From positions 1 to 39,466 of the forward strand of contig JABDEY010000012.1 in assembly GCA_013286805.1 (NCBI GenBank): a stretch of 39,466 nucleotides of DNA. The letters run 5' to 3'. Under the pieces are notes generated by a model. It ran no database searches, had not been told where the DNA came from, and saw nothing but the letters and a program-made list of their open reading frames with translations. Position numbers and translations under genes: made by a program. Shown piece after piece: positions 16,152 to 24,707 of the stretch. Every line of letters starts with the position of its first letter. Position 1 is the stretch's first letter. Source of the DNA: Bacteroidota bacterium. GTDB taxonomy: Bacteria > Bacteroidota > Bacteroidia > JABDFU01.

Positions 16152-16536
16152 ACACTTTTACTGGGCTGGACTTTCCTTGTATGCAGGATTTTGCCATTTT
16201 TAACAGCGTTTCCAATTCAAAGGGTTTGACAATGTAATCATCAGCACCAAGTTCAAGGGCCTCCTTTTTGTCAATTGATTCGGACATGGAGGTGCTGAAG
16301 ATAAATGGAATGGATGATGTTTGCTTGGTTTTCTTTAATAAACGTAAAATCTTGTACCCGTCCATTTCCGGCATTAAAACGTCGCAGATTATCAAACCGG
16401 GGCTGAACTCTTTTGCAAGTTCAATTCCCTTTTTCCCGTTCGATGAGGTCAGCGTTTTATAACCTTCCAAATCAAAATACTCTTCCAGGTTTTCCCGGAT
16501 AGCTGTATTGTCTTCAATGATTAAGATTTTTTCCAT
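16150..16536 (-). CDS. Response regulator (CheY-like REC)
   Basis: A 128-residue receiver: LIIEDNTAIREN, phospho-acceptor Asp in IICDVLMPEMDGYKIL, Ser/Thr in FSTSMS, Lys in YIVKPFE. The frame is open to 16623, but the extra residues are unlike the family and the ATG at 16536 gives the usual MEKILIIEDN start. The receiver resembles that of the REC-Crp/Fnr protein. It is a single gene, separated from the operon at 16052 by a promoter module, and divergent from the membrane-anchored REC gene at 16690. Confidence 0.88.
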   Translation of the reverse strand: MEKILIIEDNTAIRENLEEYFDLEGYKTLTSSNGKKGIELAKEFSPGLIICDVLMPEMDGYKILRLLKKTKQTSSIPFIFSTSMSESIDKKEALELGADDYIVKPFELETLLKMAKSCIQGKSSPVKV

Positions 16537-16541
16537 GCCCA

Positions 16542-16602
16542 CAAAAATGTGGTGTTTGTGTTTGACCTGCATTATCAAATTCTTTAAACTAATTGCATAA
16601 TT
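16542..16602 (-). promoter_or_regulatory. Degenerate tandem-box promoter upstream of the CheY-like gene
   Basis: On the minus strand: outer box AATTATGCAA (16602-16593) and -7 box CATTTTTG (16549-16542) stand at exactly the distance seen in the other copies (52 bases from TGCAA to TTTG). The inner box position reads GATAATG, a poor match, so this site may be weak or regulated differently. Confidence 0.4.
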
Positions 16603-16612
16603 AATGGTGTGG

Positions 16613-16674
16613 GAATTATGCAAACTTATTTGGTTCTTATGTAACCATACTGAATGATTGAACCCCCACCTTTG
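16613..16674 (+). promoter_or_regulatory. Tandem-box promoter module upstream of the membrane-anchored REC gene
   Basis: Outer box GAATTATGCAA at 16613-16623, inner TGTAACC at 16640-16646, -7 box CACCTTTG at 16667-16674. Core spacing 21 bp, inner box to TTTG 31. The divergent gene at 16536 has its own outer box just 11 bases away. Confidence 0.72.
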
Positions 16675-16689
16675 TAGAAAATAGATTTT

Positions 16690-17187
16690 ATGGAAACGCA
16701 GGGAATGAATTTATTTATAGTGGATGACAATCGGTTATTGGTTAGCGGATTAAAGAGCTATCTCAGTAACAGGTTTGGGAAACACCTGAACATTTCTACT
16801 TTTTATTCGGGCGAGAGTTGTCTTGAAAAAATAGACCAGCAGACAAATTTTGTTATTCTTGATTATTTTTTAGGTGGGAAAAACGGGAATGAAATTCTGA
16901 AATCTATAAAAAGTATCAACCCGAAAACAGAAGTAATTATGTTGTCTTCCAATGAAAATGTGGGAACAGCAATCGAATCTTACAGGGCAGGCGCAACGGA
17001 TTATCTCGTAAAAAATGATAAGGCCTGGAAAAAATTGATCCCCCATGTTTATAAGACTATTACGGAACCTATTCGGAGAATGGGGAGTGAATATGGATTC
17101 ATGAAGTTTGCAGCTATATTTCTTACCACTTTTATTTTGATTGGAGTTACTGTTGCAGTGGTAATGCAGATAATCCACCGCTTTTAA
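16690..17187 (+). CDS. Receiver protein with C-terminal membrane anchor
   Basis: A 165-residue protein. Residues 5-130 form a receiver (FIVDDNR, phospho-acceptor D58 in VILDYFLGG, Ser in MLSSNE, Lys in YLVKND). Residues about 139-161 are one strongly hydrophobic segment (AAIFLTTFILIGVTVAVV) followed by the short end MQIIHRF. This predicts a response regulator fixed to the inner face of the cytoplasmic membrane as a tail-anchored protein. Receivers with only a C-terminal anchor are uncommon. It belongs to the same REC subgroup as the genes at 700, 6874 and 7404 (YSGESCL, DYxLG). It has its own promoter module. A role in placing phosphate signalling at the membrane is inference. Confidence 0.88.
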   Translation: METQGMNLFIVDDNRLLVSGLKSYLSNRFGKHLNISTFYSGESCLEKIDQQTNFVILDYFLGGKNGNEILKSIKSINPKTEVIMLSSNENVGTAIESYRAGATDYLVKNDKAWKKLIPHVYKTITEPIRRMGSEYGFMKFAAIFLTTFILIGVTVAVVMQIIHRF

Positions 17188-17296
17188 CTGTAAATTATTC
17201 TTCGGTTTTAGGTAAAATTTCCGATAATATGTTTTGAGGAATACTGTTCCTTATAGTCGGGCATTACCCGCTTTAAATCACCGCAATCCAGTATAT

Positions 17297-17358
17297 GAAT
17301 GATATAACTTATTTGAAAGGTTATACAACAACTCCGTCTCCGTGGTTGCTCACCTTTG
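17297..17358 (+). promoter_or_regulatory. Tandem-box promoter module upstream of csbD-like gene and catalase
   Basis: Outer box GAATGATATAA at 17297-17307, inner TACAACA at 17324-17330, -7 box CACCTTTG at 17351-17358. The first ATG after the predicted start (17363) opens only a six-codon frame (MNEKTN), and the csbD-like ATG follows at 17401. The remaining bases of the 213-base gap after the REC gene show no gene. Confidence 0.68.
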
Positions 17359-17400
17359 CAGGATGAACGAAAAAACTAATTAATCTTTAAAAATATACAA

Positions 17401-17589
17401 ATGAAAACGTTAACTGAATTGAAAGGAAATTGGAATGAGACAAAAGGAAAGCTGAAACAAAAATTCGCCATGCTGACGGATAGTGATTTAATGTACTCCG
17501 AAGGCAAAGAGGAAGAAATGTTGGGCAGGCTCCAGATAAAACTGGGCAAAACAAAGGTAGAGGTACAGAAACTCATTTCAGGTTTGTAA
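17401..17589 (+). CDS. CsbD-like general stress protein
   Basis: A 62-residue hydrophilic helical protein. The N-terminal block LKGNWNETKGKLKQKFAMLTDSDL and the later EGKEEEMLGRLQIKLGKTK fit the CsbD family of small stress-induced proteins, whose biochemical role is unknown. It is followed after 16 bases by the catalase gene and shares its promoter module, so both belong to a stress unit. Confidence 0.85.
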   Translation: MKTLTELKGNWNETKGKLKQKFAMLTDSDLMYSEGKEEEMLGRLQIKLGKTKVEVQKLISGL

Positions 17590-17605
17590 GTTGTTTTTCT
17601 TACCT

Positions 17606-19054
17606 ATGAAGAAAAAATTAACTACAGCCGGCGGCCGCCCCTATTTTGAGTTTGAAAACTCCATGACAGTTGGTGCCCGCGGGCCCATCTTATTGCAGGA
17701 TTATTTTCTGCATGAAGATATGGCACATTTCAATCGCGAACGTATTCCTGAAAGAGTCGTTCATGCAAAAGGGACGGGAGCTTATGGAACCTTTACCGTA
17801 ACACATGATATAACATCCTATACGAAAGCAAAATTATTTTCAGAAGTTGGCAAACAAACAAAAATGTTTGCTCGCTTTTCGCTTGTCGCAGGTGAAAAGG
17901 GAAGTGCTGACAGCGAAAGAGATCCCAGGGGATTTGCACTTAAATTTTATACAGAAGATGGGAATTGGGATTTGGTAGGCAACAATACTCCTGTATTTTT
18001 TATTAAGGATCCCAGGAAATTTTCACACTTTATTCACACTCAAAAGCGTGACCCCGGAACCAACTGCAAAAGTCCGACAAGCGTTTGGGATTTCTGGAGT
18101 TTGAATCCGGAAAGTCTTCATCAGGTAATGATTCTGATGAGTGATCGTGGAACTCCCTTCTCCTATCGGAATATGAATGGCTTTGGGAGCCATACCTTTT
18201 CACTTTTCAATAAAGACAACAAACGCACCTGGGTGAAATTTCATTTTGTTACCATGCAGGGTGTAAAAAACTTTACGGGTAAGGAAGCAAATGAAATGCG
18301 TGGCCTTGACCCAGATCATGCTCAGAGGGATATGCTGGAGGCAATCGGAAATGGAGATTTTCCACGCTGGGTTTTAAAAATTCAGTTAATGACAGATGAA
18401 CAGGCCAAACATTTCAAATGGAATCCATTTGACGTCACAAAAGTCTGGAGCCATAAAGAATTTCCATTGATAGAAGTTGGTGTAATGGAGTTGAATAAAA
18501 TTCCTGAGAATTATTTCCGGGATGTGGAGCAGTCTGCTTTTGCTCCTTCAAGTATTGTGGATGGTATTGGGTATTCACCGGATAAAATGCTGCAAGGGCG
18601 CTTGCTTTCGTACCCGGATGCACACAGGTACCGTTTAGGGGTTAATTATGAACAGATTGCTGTAAACAAATGCCCCTATAGTGTTGCCAATTATCAACGT
18701 GATGGACTTATGCAGATGGGTGACAATGGAGGGTCTGATGTAAATTACCGCCCGAATAGTTTTGATAATATAATTGCTGACGAAAATTATAAAGAACCTT
18801 CAATGCCATTGGAATCAAACCTTGCAGATTGGTTCGATCGCAATGATGGGGACGACGATCACTACACCCAACCAGGAAATTTGTATCGGAATGCAATGAG
18901 CGAACAAGACAGGGAAAATCTGGTAAGCAATATTATAACTGCAATGAGTGGAATTACGGGGCCAAAGCGGACTGAAATTATCGGACGGGCTGTTTACAAC
19001 TTCTCCCTCGTTGACAGCCAATTGGGACAGATTTTGAAAAATGAAATGAATTGA
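17606..19054 (+). CDS. katA: Haem catalase (clade 3, small subunit)
   Basis: A 482-residue monofunctional haem catalase that converts hydrogen peroxide to water and oxygen in the cytoplasm. The catalytic His is in PERVVHAKGTGAYG (H53), the distal Asn in DLVGNNTPVFF, and the haem-ligand Tyr in RLLSYPDAHRYRLG. The length fits small-subunit clade 3 enzymes, without the C-terminal flavodoxin-like domain of large catalases. A TTG start at 17591 would add five residues; ATG 17606 gives the usual MKKKLTTAGGRP start. It follows the CsbD-like gene closely, so it probably shares the promoter at 17297. The gene symbol is a family-level choice. Confidence 0.95.
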   Translation: MKKKLTTAGGRPYFEFENSMTVGARGPILLQDYFLHEDMAHFNRERIPERVVHAKGTGAYGTFTVTHDITSYTKAKLFSEVGKQTKMFARFSLVAGEKGSADSERDPRGFALKFYTEDGNWDLVGNNTPVFFIKDPRKFSHFIHTQKRDPGTNCKSPTSVWDFWSLNPESLHQVMILMSDRGTPFSYRNMNGFGSHTFSLFNKDNKRTWVKFHFVTMQGVKNFTGKEANEMRGLDPDHAQRDMLEAIGNGDFPRWVLKIQLMTDEQAKHFKWNPFDVTKVWSHKEFPLIEVGVMELNKIPENYFRDVEQSAFAPSSIVDGIGYSPDKMLQGRLLSYPDAHRYRLGVNYEQIAVNKCPYSVANYQRDGLMQMGDNGGSDVNYRPNSFDNIIADENYKEPSMPLESNLADWFDRNDGDDDHYTQPGNLYRNAMSEQDRENLVSNIITAMSGITGPKRTEIIGRAVYNFSLVDSQLGQILKNEMN

Positions 19055-19060
19055 AACTAT

Positions 19061-19122
19061 GAATGATGTAATAGGATTAAGAGATTATGTAACATGAAGA
19101 TGTTCTTGAGTAGGCAATTTTA
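19061..19122 (+). promoter_or_regulatory. Tandem-box promoter module upstream of the giant DUF3494 gene
   Basis: Outer box GAATGATGTAA at 19061-19071, inner TGTAACA at 19088-19094, -7 position CAATTTTA at 19115-19122. The boxes are strong, the -7 box is the weakest of the set. The leader to the ATG at 19239 would be about 110 bases. Confidence 0.62.
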
Positions 19123-19238
19123 CACCCGGAAAAGCAACGCATAAAATGAATAGAGTAACAATAAGAGACAGATCAGCAACACTTGGAATTAGACCCACAT
19201 CAATTAGAAATAGACACAAACATTTAAAAAGCCTTAAA

Positions 19239-22200
19239 ATGAAAAACAAAGTCCTTACAATAGTAGCAGCTATTACCTTATTTATTGCCCCGAAAGTAAA
19301 TTTTGCACAGGCACCAAATTTAGGAACTGCAGCAGATTTTGAGCTTTTCACGTCTGTTGGTGCAATAACCAATACGGGCATTTCCCAAATAACTGGTAAT
19401 GTGGGCTCTAATGTTGGTGCAAGTACTGGTTTTGGGAACGTAAATGGTGTAATGGATGACCAGAATGGAGCAAGTGGTAAATGTGCAACAGATTTATTAA
19501 CGGCCTACAATCAGCTGAACGCTGCAGTTGCTACTTTCTTCCCTGCCAATTTGCTTGGCAATGGACAAATTTTGAACGCTGGCGTATATTCAATTGCAGG
19601 TCCGGCAACGTTAAATCTCGGACTAACCCTTGATGCTCAAAGTAATCCAAATGCTGTGTTTATTTTTAAGATACAGGGAGCATTTTCCACAAATCCTTCT
19701 TCAAAAGTTCATTTGATTAACGGAGCCCTTGCCTGTAATGTTTTCTGGAAAGTGGAAGGCCTTGTAAGTATGGCTGCAGGAACTACTATGAGAGGAACGG
19801 TTATTGCGAATAACGCAGCAATTAGCATGAGCAGCGGTGACACGCTGGAAGGAAGGGCGCTTTCTACTGCCGGAGCTATTGGTGTGGATGGCGTGCTTGC
19901 TTATACTCCGATTGGTTGTGGTAGCCCCACACTGGCAGGACCCGTTGCTCCGACACTGGCTTCTACAGCCTGTTATGAATTATTTTCTTCTATCGGGCCG
20001 GTTACAAATACGGGCGTTACAAATATTACAGGAGATATAGGAACGAACAGCACTTCCCCTACAGGTTTTGATCCTTTGCTGGTAGTCGGAACCATTCATC
20101 TTGTACCGGATGCCTCTACTGCAAAATGTGCAAGCGACCTGTTGAATGTTTATAATTATCTGAATGGGCTTGTACCGGATATTGAATTGTTATTTCCCGC
20201 TCAATTTGGAAACGATCTGGTACTGACTCCCCATACGTATATTATGAAAGCAGCTGTAACTTTTACAGATACGCTTTACCTGAATGCAGAAGGGGATGCC
20301 AATGCTGTATTTGTCATCCAGGTAAAAGGCGCATTTTCAACCAGCGTCAACTCAAAAGTTAATCTGATAAATGGCGCCTTGGCCCAAAATGTATTCTGGA
20401 TGATAGATGGCGCGGTTAGTATAAATAATAATTCGGTTTTCAATGGTACAATTATCTGTAACAACGGAGCAATCAATTTGACTTCAGGGGTGCAACTGAA
20501 CGGCAGGGCTCTGACAACTGACGGAGCTGTGGCTTGTGCAGCTGTAAATGCGGTAACTACTCCCGGTTGTGGTGCTGGAGTTACATCAATTATCACCCAG
20601 CCTGTAAATCAAATTGTCTGCGCAGGCAGCCCGGCTGTTTTTACAGTTTCTGCAACTGGAACAGGCCTGAGCTATCAATGGAGAAACGGAAATTTAAATC
20701 TCATTAACGGAGGAGCAATTTCAGGAGCTAATTCGGCCTCACTTACCATAAATCCTTCAAGTATAGCAGAGGCATCCACTCAATACAATGTTATCATTAG
20801 TGGCTCTACAATTGACACATCGGTAAATGTTTCTTTAGTGGTTAATACCGCCCCTGTAATTACAACACAGCCTTCTAATATAGCAGCATGTGCTGGAAAT
20901 TCAGTTAGCTTTTCAGTTATTGCAACTGGCACAGCTATTACGTATCAATGGAGGAAGGGAATAATCCTCTTGAACAACGCCGGTTCTGTTTCAGGTGTTA
21001 CTTCTCCTACACTGACTATTAATCCGGTTAATATCACGGACTCCGCATCCGATTACAATGTCATCATCAGCGGTACCTGTGCACCCAATGACACATCAAT
21101 AAATGTTGCGTTGGCGGTCAATACATTAATTAATACCCAACCGAAAAGCAAAATCGTGTGCACTGGCGGCTCAGTGAGTTTTACAGTAGCGGCAACAGGA
21201 ACAGGTCTCACCTACCAATGGGAAAAGGGAGCGGTTCTTCTTAGCAATGGAGGAGCAATTTCCGGAGCCAATTCACCTACCTTGACAATAAATCCGGTAG
21301 GTGCCGCAGATGCCTCTTCTAATTACAAGGTGCTTATAATTGGTTCATGTGCTCCAAATGACACATCAGTCAATGTCTCTTTAAAAGTTAATACAGCCCC
21401 CGCAATTACAGTCCAACCAGTCAATCAGGTTGTATGCGTTGGTAGTCCGGTGAACTTTTCAGTAACTGCAACGGGAATTGGACTGACCTACCAATGGAGA
21501 AATGGAACAGTGGATTTAATCAGTGGTGGAAATATTTTAGATGCAACGGCTCCTACACTTACTATTAATCCGGTGACGAATGCGGATACTGCATCCAATT
21601 ACAATGTTGTTATAAACGGAGGCTGTTTCCCGAACGATACTTCTATAAATGTTTCTTTAAAGCTCAACAATCCGATTATTACTTCCCAGCCTGTTAATCA
21701 AACTGTCTGTTCAGGAAGTTCAGTGAGTTTCTCAGTAGTTGCGACAGGTACAGGGCTTACCTATCAATGGAGAAATGGAAAAACAAATTTAGGTAACGCA
21801 GGAGCAATTTCCGGAGCAAACCTTGCGACGCTGACTATTAACCCGGTAAGCATTACTGACACTTCGTCGGAGTACAATGTTGTGATAACAGGTACCTGCT
21901 CACCCAATGATACTTCAATTTCTGTTTCTTTAAAAGTGAATACCGCTCCACAGATTACCACGGAACCATCCAATCAGGTAATATGTGCAGGTGGCAATGT
22001 GATTTTTTCAGTCTCTGCCACAGGGACGGGCCTTAGCTATCAATGGAGAAAAGGGACTTTAAATCTGATTGATGGCGGAGACATATTCGGTTCTGGTACA
22101 TCCACTTTGATATTTGTTCCAGCCGGCAATGCCGATACTGCATCTGATTATAATGTCATAGTTAGTGGCACCTGTGCTCCCAATGACACTTCAATAAATG

Positions 22201-23657
22201 TTTCACTTAAAGTGAACAATGCTCCGGTTATTACTTCTGAACCGTCCAGTCTAACAGTGTGCGCAGGAAGCGTTGCTGTATTTTCTGTTGGTGCAACCGG
22301 ATCTGGACTGACTTACCAATGGAGAAACGGGACTATCAATTTAATCAATTCAGGATCTGTGTCTGGTGTAAACACTCCTATACTTAACATTAATCCTGTC
22401 GGCATTTCAGACACTGCATCCAACTACAATGTTATTATTTCCGGGATCTGTTCCCCCAATGATACTTCTATAAAAGTTTCTTTGAAGGTGAATGCCCTCC
22501 CGGTAATTATCTCGGGGCCAGCTGATCAAACGGTATGCGCTGGAGCCTCAGTCAGTTTTTCGGTCAATGCAACTGGAACCGGTCTTAACTATCAGTGGAG
22601 AAAGGGAGCTTTAAATTTGATCAATGGAGGAACTGTTTCAGGAGCAAATCTTGCTACACTTGTTATTAATCCCGTGAATAGCTCAGATGCAGGGTCTGAT
22701 TACAATGTAATCGTCAGCGGAACATGTTCACCGGGAGATACCTCTTTTAATGTTTCACTTACAGTAAACCCTATACCCCTTGCATTTGCAGGAAGCAATT
22801 CTCCTGTTTGTCTTAATAATCCAATAGACCTGACTGCTCAGACTGTTCAGGGCGGGACATATAATTGGACATCAACTACAGGGTTTTCATCAACACTTCA
22901 GAATCCTGTAATTACTTCAGCTTCTCACGCAGACGCAGGTACTTATTCATTGACGGTTTCGGCTTTGGGTTGTACTTCAGTTCCTTCAACACTTGTAATG
23001 ATTATTTTCAATTGTGACAGTGCGGACGTAGGTGTTGTTAAAACGGTAAACAATGCGCATCCCATCATTGGACACGAGGTTGTATTTACCATCGTTGCGA
23101 CCAATTATGGACCCAATACAGCAAATGGAGTTTTGGTTAAAGATTCATTGCTGAGTGGATATACGTATGTTTCATCATCAACTACTACAGGTACGTATAA
23201 TCCTTCTAACGGCGATTGGACGATTGGCACCCTAAGTAAAGGCGCATCAGAACAGATGACAATTACAGCAACGGTAACTGCTTTAGGAAATTATCTAAAT
23301 ACGGCTACGATTACCAGTTTCGAAATCGACTCGAATCTGGCGAATAACACTTCATCAGTTATAACTTATCCTACAGATTTTTTCATCCCTGAGGGTTTCT
23401 CTCCAAACGGAGATGGAATAAACGATGTGTTTGTGATACGTGGAATTGTGAATTATCCTCAGAATACAATTTTAATCTACAATCGCTGGGGAGATCAGGT
23501 GTTTGAGGCCAGCCCTTACCAAAGTACCTGGAATGGTACATCAACAATGGGATTAAGGGTGGGAGGAAGTGAGTTGCCAACAGGTACCTACTTCTACCTG
23601 CTTAACCTCGGGGATGGCTCCGCTATGTATAAAGGAACTATTTACCTCAACAGGTAA
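19239..23657 (+). CDS. Giant secreted ice-binding-like/Ig-repeat adhesin with type B T9SS tail
   Basis: A 1472-residue exported protein. The frame is open from 19146, but the signal peptide starts at ATG 19239 (MKNKVLTIVAAITL, ending NFAQ). Order of parts, numbered from there: two DUF3494 domains (about 25-225 and 240-440), eight Ig-like repeats of about 92 residues (about 448-1178) with CAGxxVxFSVxATGTGLxYQWR and NxxDTASxYNVxIxGxCxPNDTS, one further Ig/PKD-like domain, a DUF11-type domain (about 1262-1375; ADVGVVKTVNN, TNYGPNTANG) and a type B T9SS sorting domain (from about 1378; FIPEGFSPNGDGINDVF, YNRWGDQVFE, LPTGTYFYLL). Type B tails usually anchor large proteins that depend on a PorP/SprF partner, and such a gene follows directly. 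DUF3494 at the tip of an Ig stalk resembles known ice adhesins in plan, but the ligand is not shown. Confidence 0.93.
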   Translation: MKNKVLTIVAAITLFIAPKVNFAQAPNLGTAADFELFTSVGAITNTGISQITGNVGSNVGASTGFGNVNGVMDDQNGASGKCATDLLTAYNQLNAAVATFFPANLLGNGQILNAGVYSIAGPATLNLGLTLDAQSNPNAVFIFKIQGAFSTNPSSKVHLINGALACNVFWKVEGLVSMAAGTTMRGTVIANNAAISMSSGDTLEGRALSTAGAIGVDGVLAYTPIGCGSPTLAGPVAPTLASTACYELFSSIGPVTNTGVTNITGDIGTNSTSPTGFDPLLVVGTIHLVPDASTAKCASDLLNVYNYLNGLVPDIELLFPAQFGNDLVLTPHTYIMKAAVTFTDTLYLNAEGDANAVFVIQVKGAFSTSVNSKVNLINGALAQNVFWMIDGAVSINNNSVFNGTIICNNGAINLTSGVQLNGRALTTDGAVACAAVNAVTTPGCGAGVTSIITQPVNQIVCAGSPAVFTVSATGTGLSYQWRNGNLNLINGGAISGANSASLTINPSSIAEASTQYNVIISGSTIDTSVNVSLVVNTAPVITTQPSNIAACAGNSVSFSVIATGTAITYQWRKGIILLNNAGSVSGVTSPTLTINPVNITDSASDYNVIISGTCAPNDTSINVALAVNTLINTQPKSKIVCTGGSVSFTVAATGTGLTYQWEKGAVLLSNGGAISGANSPTLTINPVGAADASSNYKVLIIGSCAPNDTSVNVSLKVNTAPAITVQPVNQVVCVGSPVNFSVTATGIGLTYQWRNGTVDLISGGNILDATAPTLTINPVTNADTASNYNVVINGGCFPNDTSINVSLKLNNPIITSQPVNQTVCSGSSVSFSVVATGTGLTYQWRNGKTNLGNAGAISGANLATLTINPVSITDTSSEYNVVITGTCSPNDTSISVSLKVNTAPQITTEPSNQVICAGGNVIFSVSATGTGLSYQWRKGTLNLIDGGDIFGSGTSTLIFVPAGNADTASDYNVIVSGTCAPNDTSINVSLKVNNAPVITSEPSSLTVCAGSVAVFSVGATGSGLTYQWRNGTINLINSGSVSGVNTPILNINPVGISDTASNYNVIISGICSPNDTSIKVSLKVNALPVIISGPADQTVCAGASVSFSVNATGTGLNYQWRKGALNLINGGTVSGANLATLVINPVNSSDAGSDYNVIVSGTCSPGDTSFNVSLTVNPIPLAFAGSNSPVCLNNPIDLTAQTVQGGTYNWTSTTGFSSTLQNPVITSASHADAGTYSLTVSALGCTSVPSTLVMIIFNCDSADVGVVKTVNNAHPIIGHEVVFTIVATNYGPNTANGVLVKDSLLSGYTYVSSSTTTGTYNPSNGDWTIGTLSKGASEQMTITATVTALGNYLNTATITSFEIDSNLANNTSSVITYPTDFFIPEGFSPNGDGINDVFVIRGIVNYPQNTILIYNRWGDQVFEASPYQSTWNGTSTMGLRVGGSELPTGTYFYLLNLGDGSAMYKGTIYLNR
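20581..22779 (+). repeat. Eight tandem Ig-like domain coding repeats (about 275 bp each)
   Basis: Each unit encodes a block that runs from (I/V)IT.(Q/E)P..Q.VCAG through YQWR.G to NDTS..VSL.VN. The copies share the layout but differ by many substitutions, so the array is older than the 63-bp kinase array. Confidence 0.88.
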
Positions 23658-23733
23658 AAGTAAATAGGTTAAATGGAGAGGTAATCCGGAATAAATAATA
23701 ATAATAAAAGCAATAGTTTAAAAATAACAGAAA

Positions 23734-24675
23734 ATGAAAAATCTAAAAAAAATATCACTGGCACTGGCTTCGGCTCTGGGGAGTTTAGCTGGTTTTGCCC
23801 AGCAGGATGCCATGTACACGCATTACATGTACAACACCCTGGCCATTAATCCCGCTTATGCAGGAAGCAGAGATGCATTAACTGTAACGGCGCTGGACCG
23901 GTATCAGTGGGTTGGTTTTTCAGGAGCGCCCATGACGCAGACATTAACAATGCATGCTCCGATAGAAGATCAGCATATCGGACTTGGCTTGTCTTTGTTA
24001 AATGATAAAATCGGACCAACGAATAATACATCCCTGTTTGCTGACTTTTCGTATATCATGCAGGTGACTGAGAAATCAAAATTGGCACTTGGCCTGAGTG
24101 CAGGTGTGAATATTTTTCAGGCAAGCCTGAACACACTTCAGCTGGACCAGCAAAGTGATCCGGTATTCCAGACTAACATTAATAACAAAGTAACACCGAA
24201 CATAGGTTTTGGAGCATATTATTACATGGAACGCTTTTATATTGGAGTTTCAGTACCAGGATTGATACAGAATAACCTTTCTGCTATAACACAGGAGAAC
24301 GGTAATACACTAATTGGCGTGGAGCAAAGGAATTACTATTTAATTGCAGGAACGGTAATCAACCTCTCAGATAACGTTGCTTTAAAACCTACCGCATTGC
24401 TTAAAGTTACACAAGGAGCCCCTGCGCAGGCAGACTTGACTGGTTGTTTTATAATCATGAAGAAATTTCTTATAGGTGCGATGTATCGCACTGGAGATGC
24501 CTGGGGAGTTTTGGTAGGACTGGACCTGACAGATCAGTTACATCTGGGTTATTCCTATGATTATTCCTATGGCCTGAGCAGCTCTTTGTATAATAGTGGA
24601 AGTCATGAAATAATGGTACGCTATGACTTTTTATCGATAGGTAAAAAACAGATCCATTCACCGAGATATTTTTAA
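23734..24675 (+). CDS. PorP/SprF family type IX secretion membrane protein
   Basis: A 313-residue protein: signal peptide (about 1-22, ending GFAQ), then the family signature DAMYTHYMYNTLAINPAYAGSRD and a series of amphipathic strands that end in SHEIMVRYDF, as expected for an outer-membrane beta barrel. PorP/SprF proteins help to export or anchor T9SS cargo with type B tails. It follows the giant type B protein by 76 bases and precedes a PorE-like gene by 32 bases, a common cargo-adaptor grouping in Bacteroidota. It is therefore probably the dedicated partner of the 1472-residue protein. Confidence 0.93.
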   Translation: MKNLKKISLALASALGSLAGFAQQDAMYTHYMYNTLAINPAYAGSRDALTVTALDRYQWVGFSGAPMTQTLTMHAPIEDQHIGLGLSLLNDKIGPTNNTSLFADFSYIMQVTEKSKLALGLSAGVNIFQASLNTLQLDQQSDPVFQTNINNKVTPNIGFGAYYYMERFYIGVSVPGLIQNNLSAITQENGNTLIGVEQRNYYLIAGTVINLSDNVALKPTALLKVTQGAPAQADLTGCFIIMKKFLIGAMYRTGDAWGVLVGLDLTDQLHLGYSYDYSYGLSSSLYNSGSHEIMVRYDFLSIGKKQIHSPRYF

Positions 24676-24707
24676 ACGGATAAAAACTAAAATTAAAACT
24701 CAAAATC

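Noticed and set aside
16537-16623. N-terminal extension of the CheY-like gene
   Set aside because: It is out of family and covers the likely promoter; MEKILIIEDN at 16536 is the standard start.
19146-19238. N-terminal extension of the giant DUF3494 protein
   Set aside because: The Arg-rich extension precedes a complete signal peptide that starts at 19239; the extension would block export and is probably leader RNA.
20581-22779. Repeat array as CRISPR or non-coding repeats
   Set aside because: The units are in-frame Ig-like domains of about 275 bp with coding variation and no spacers.
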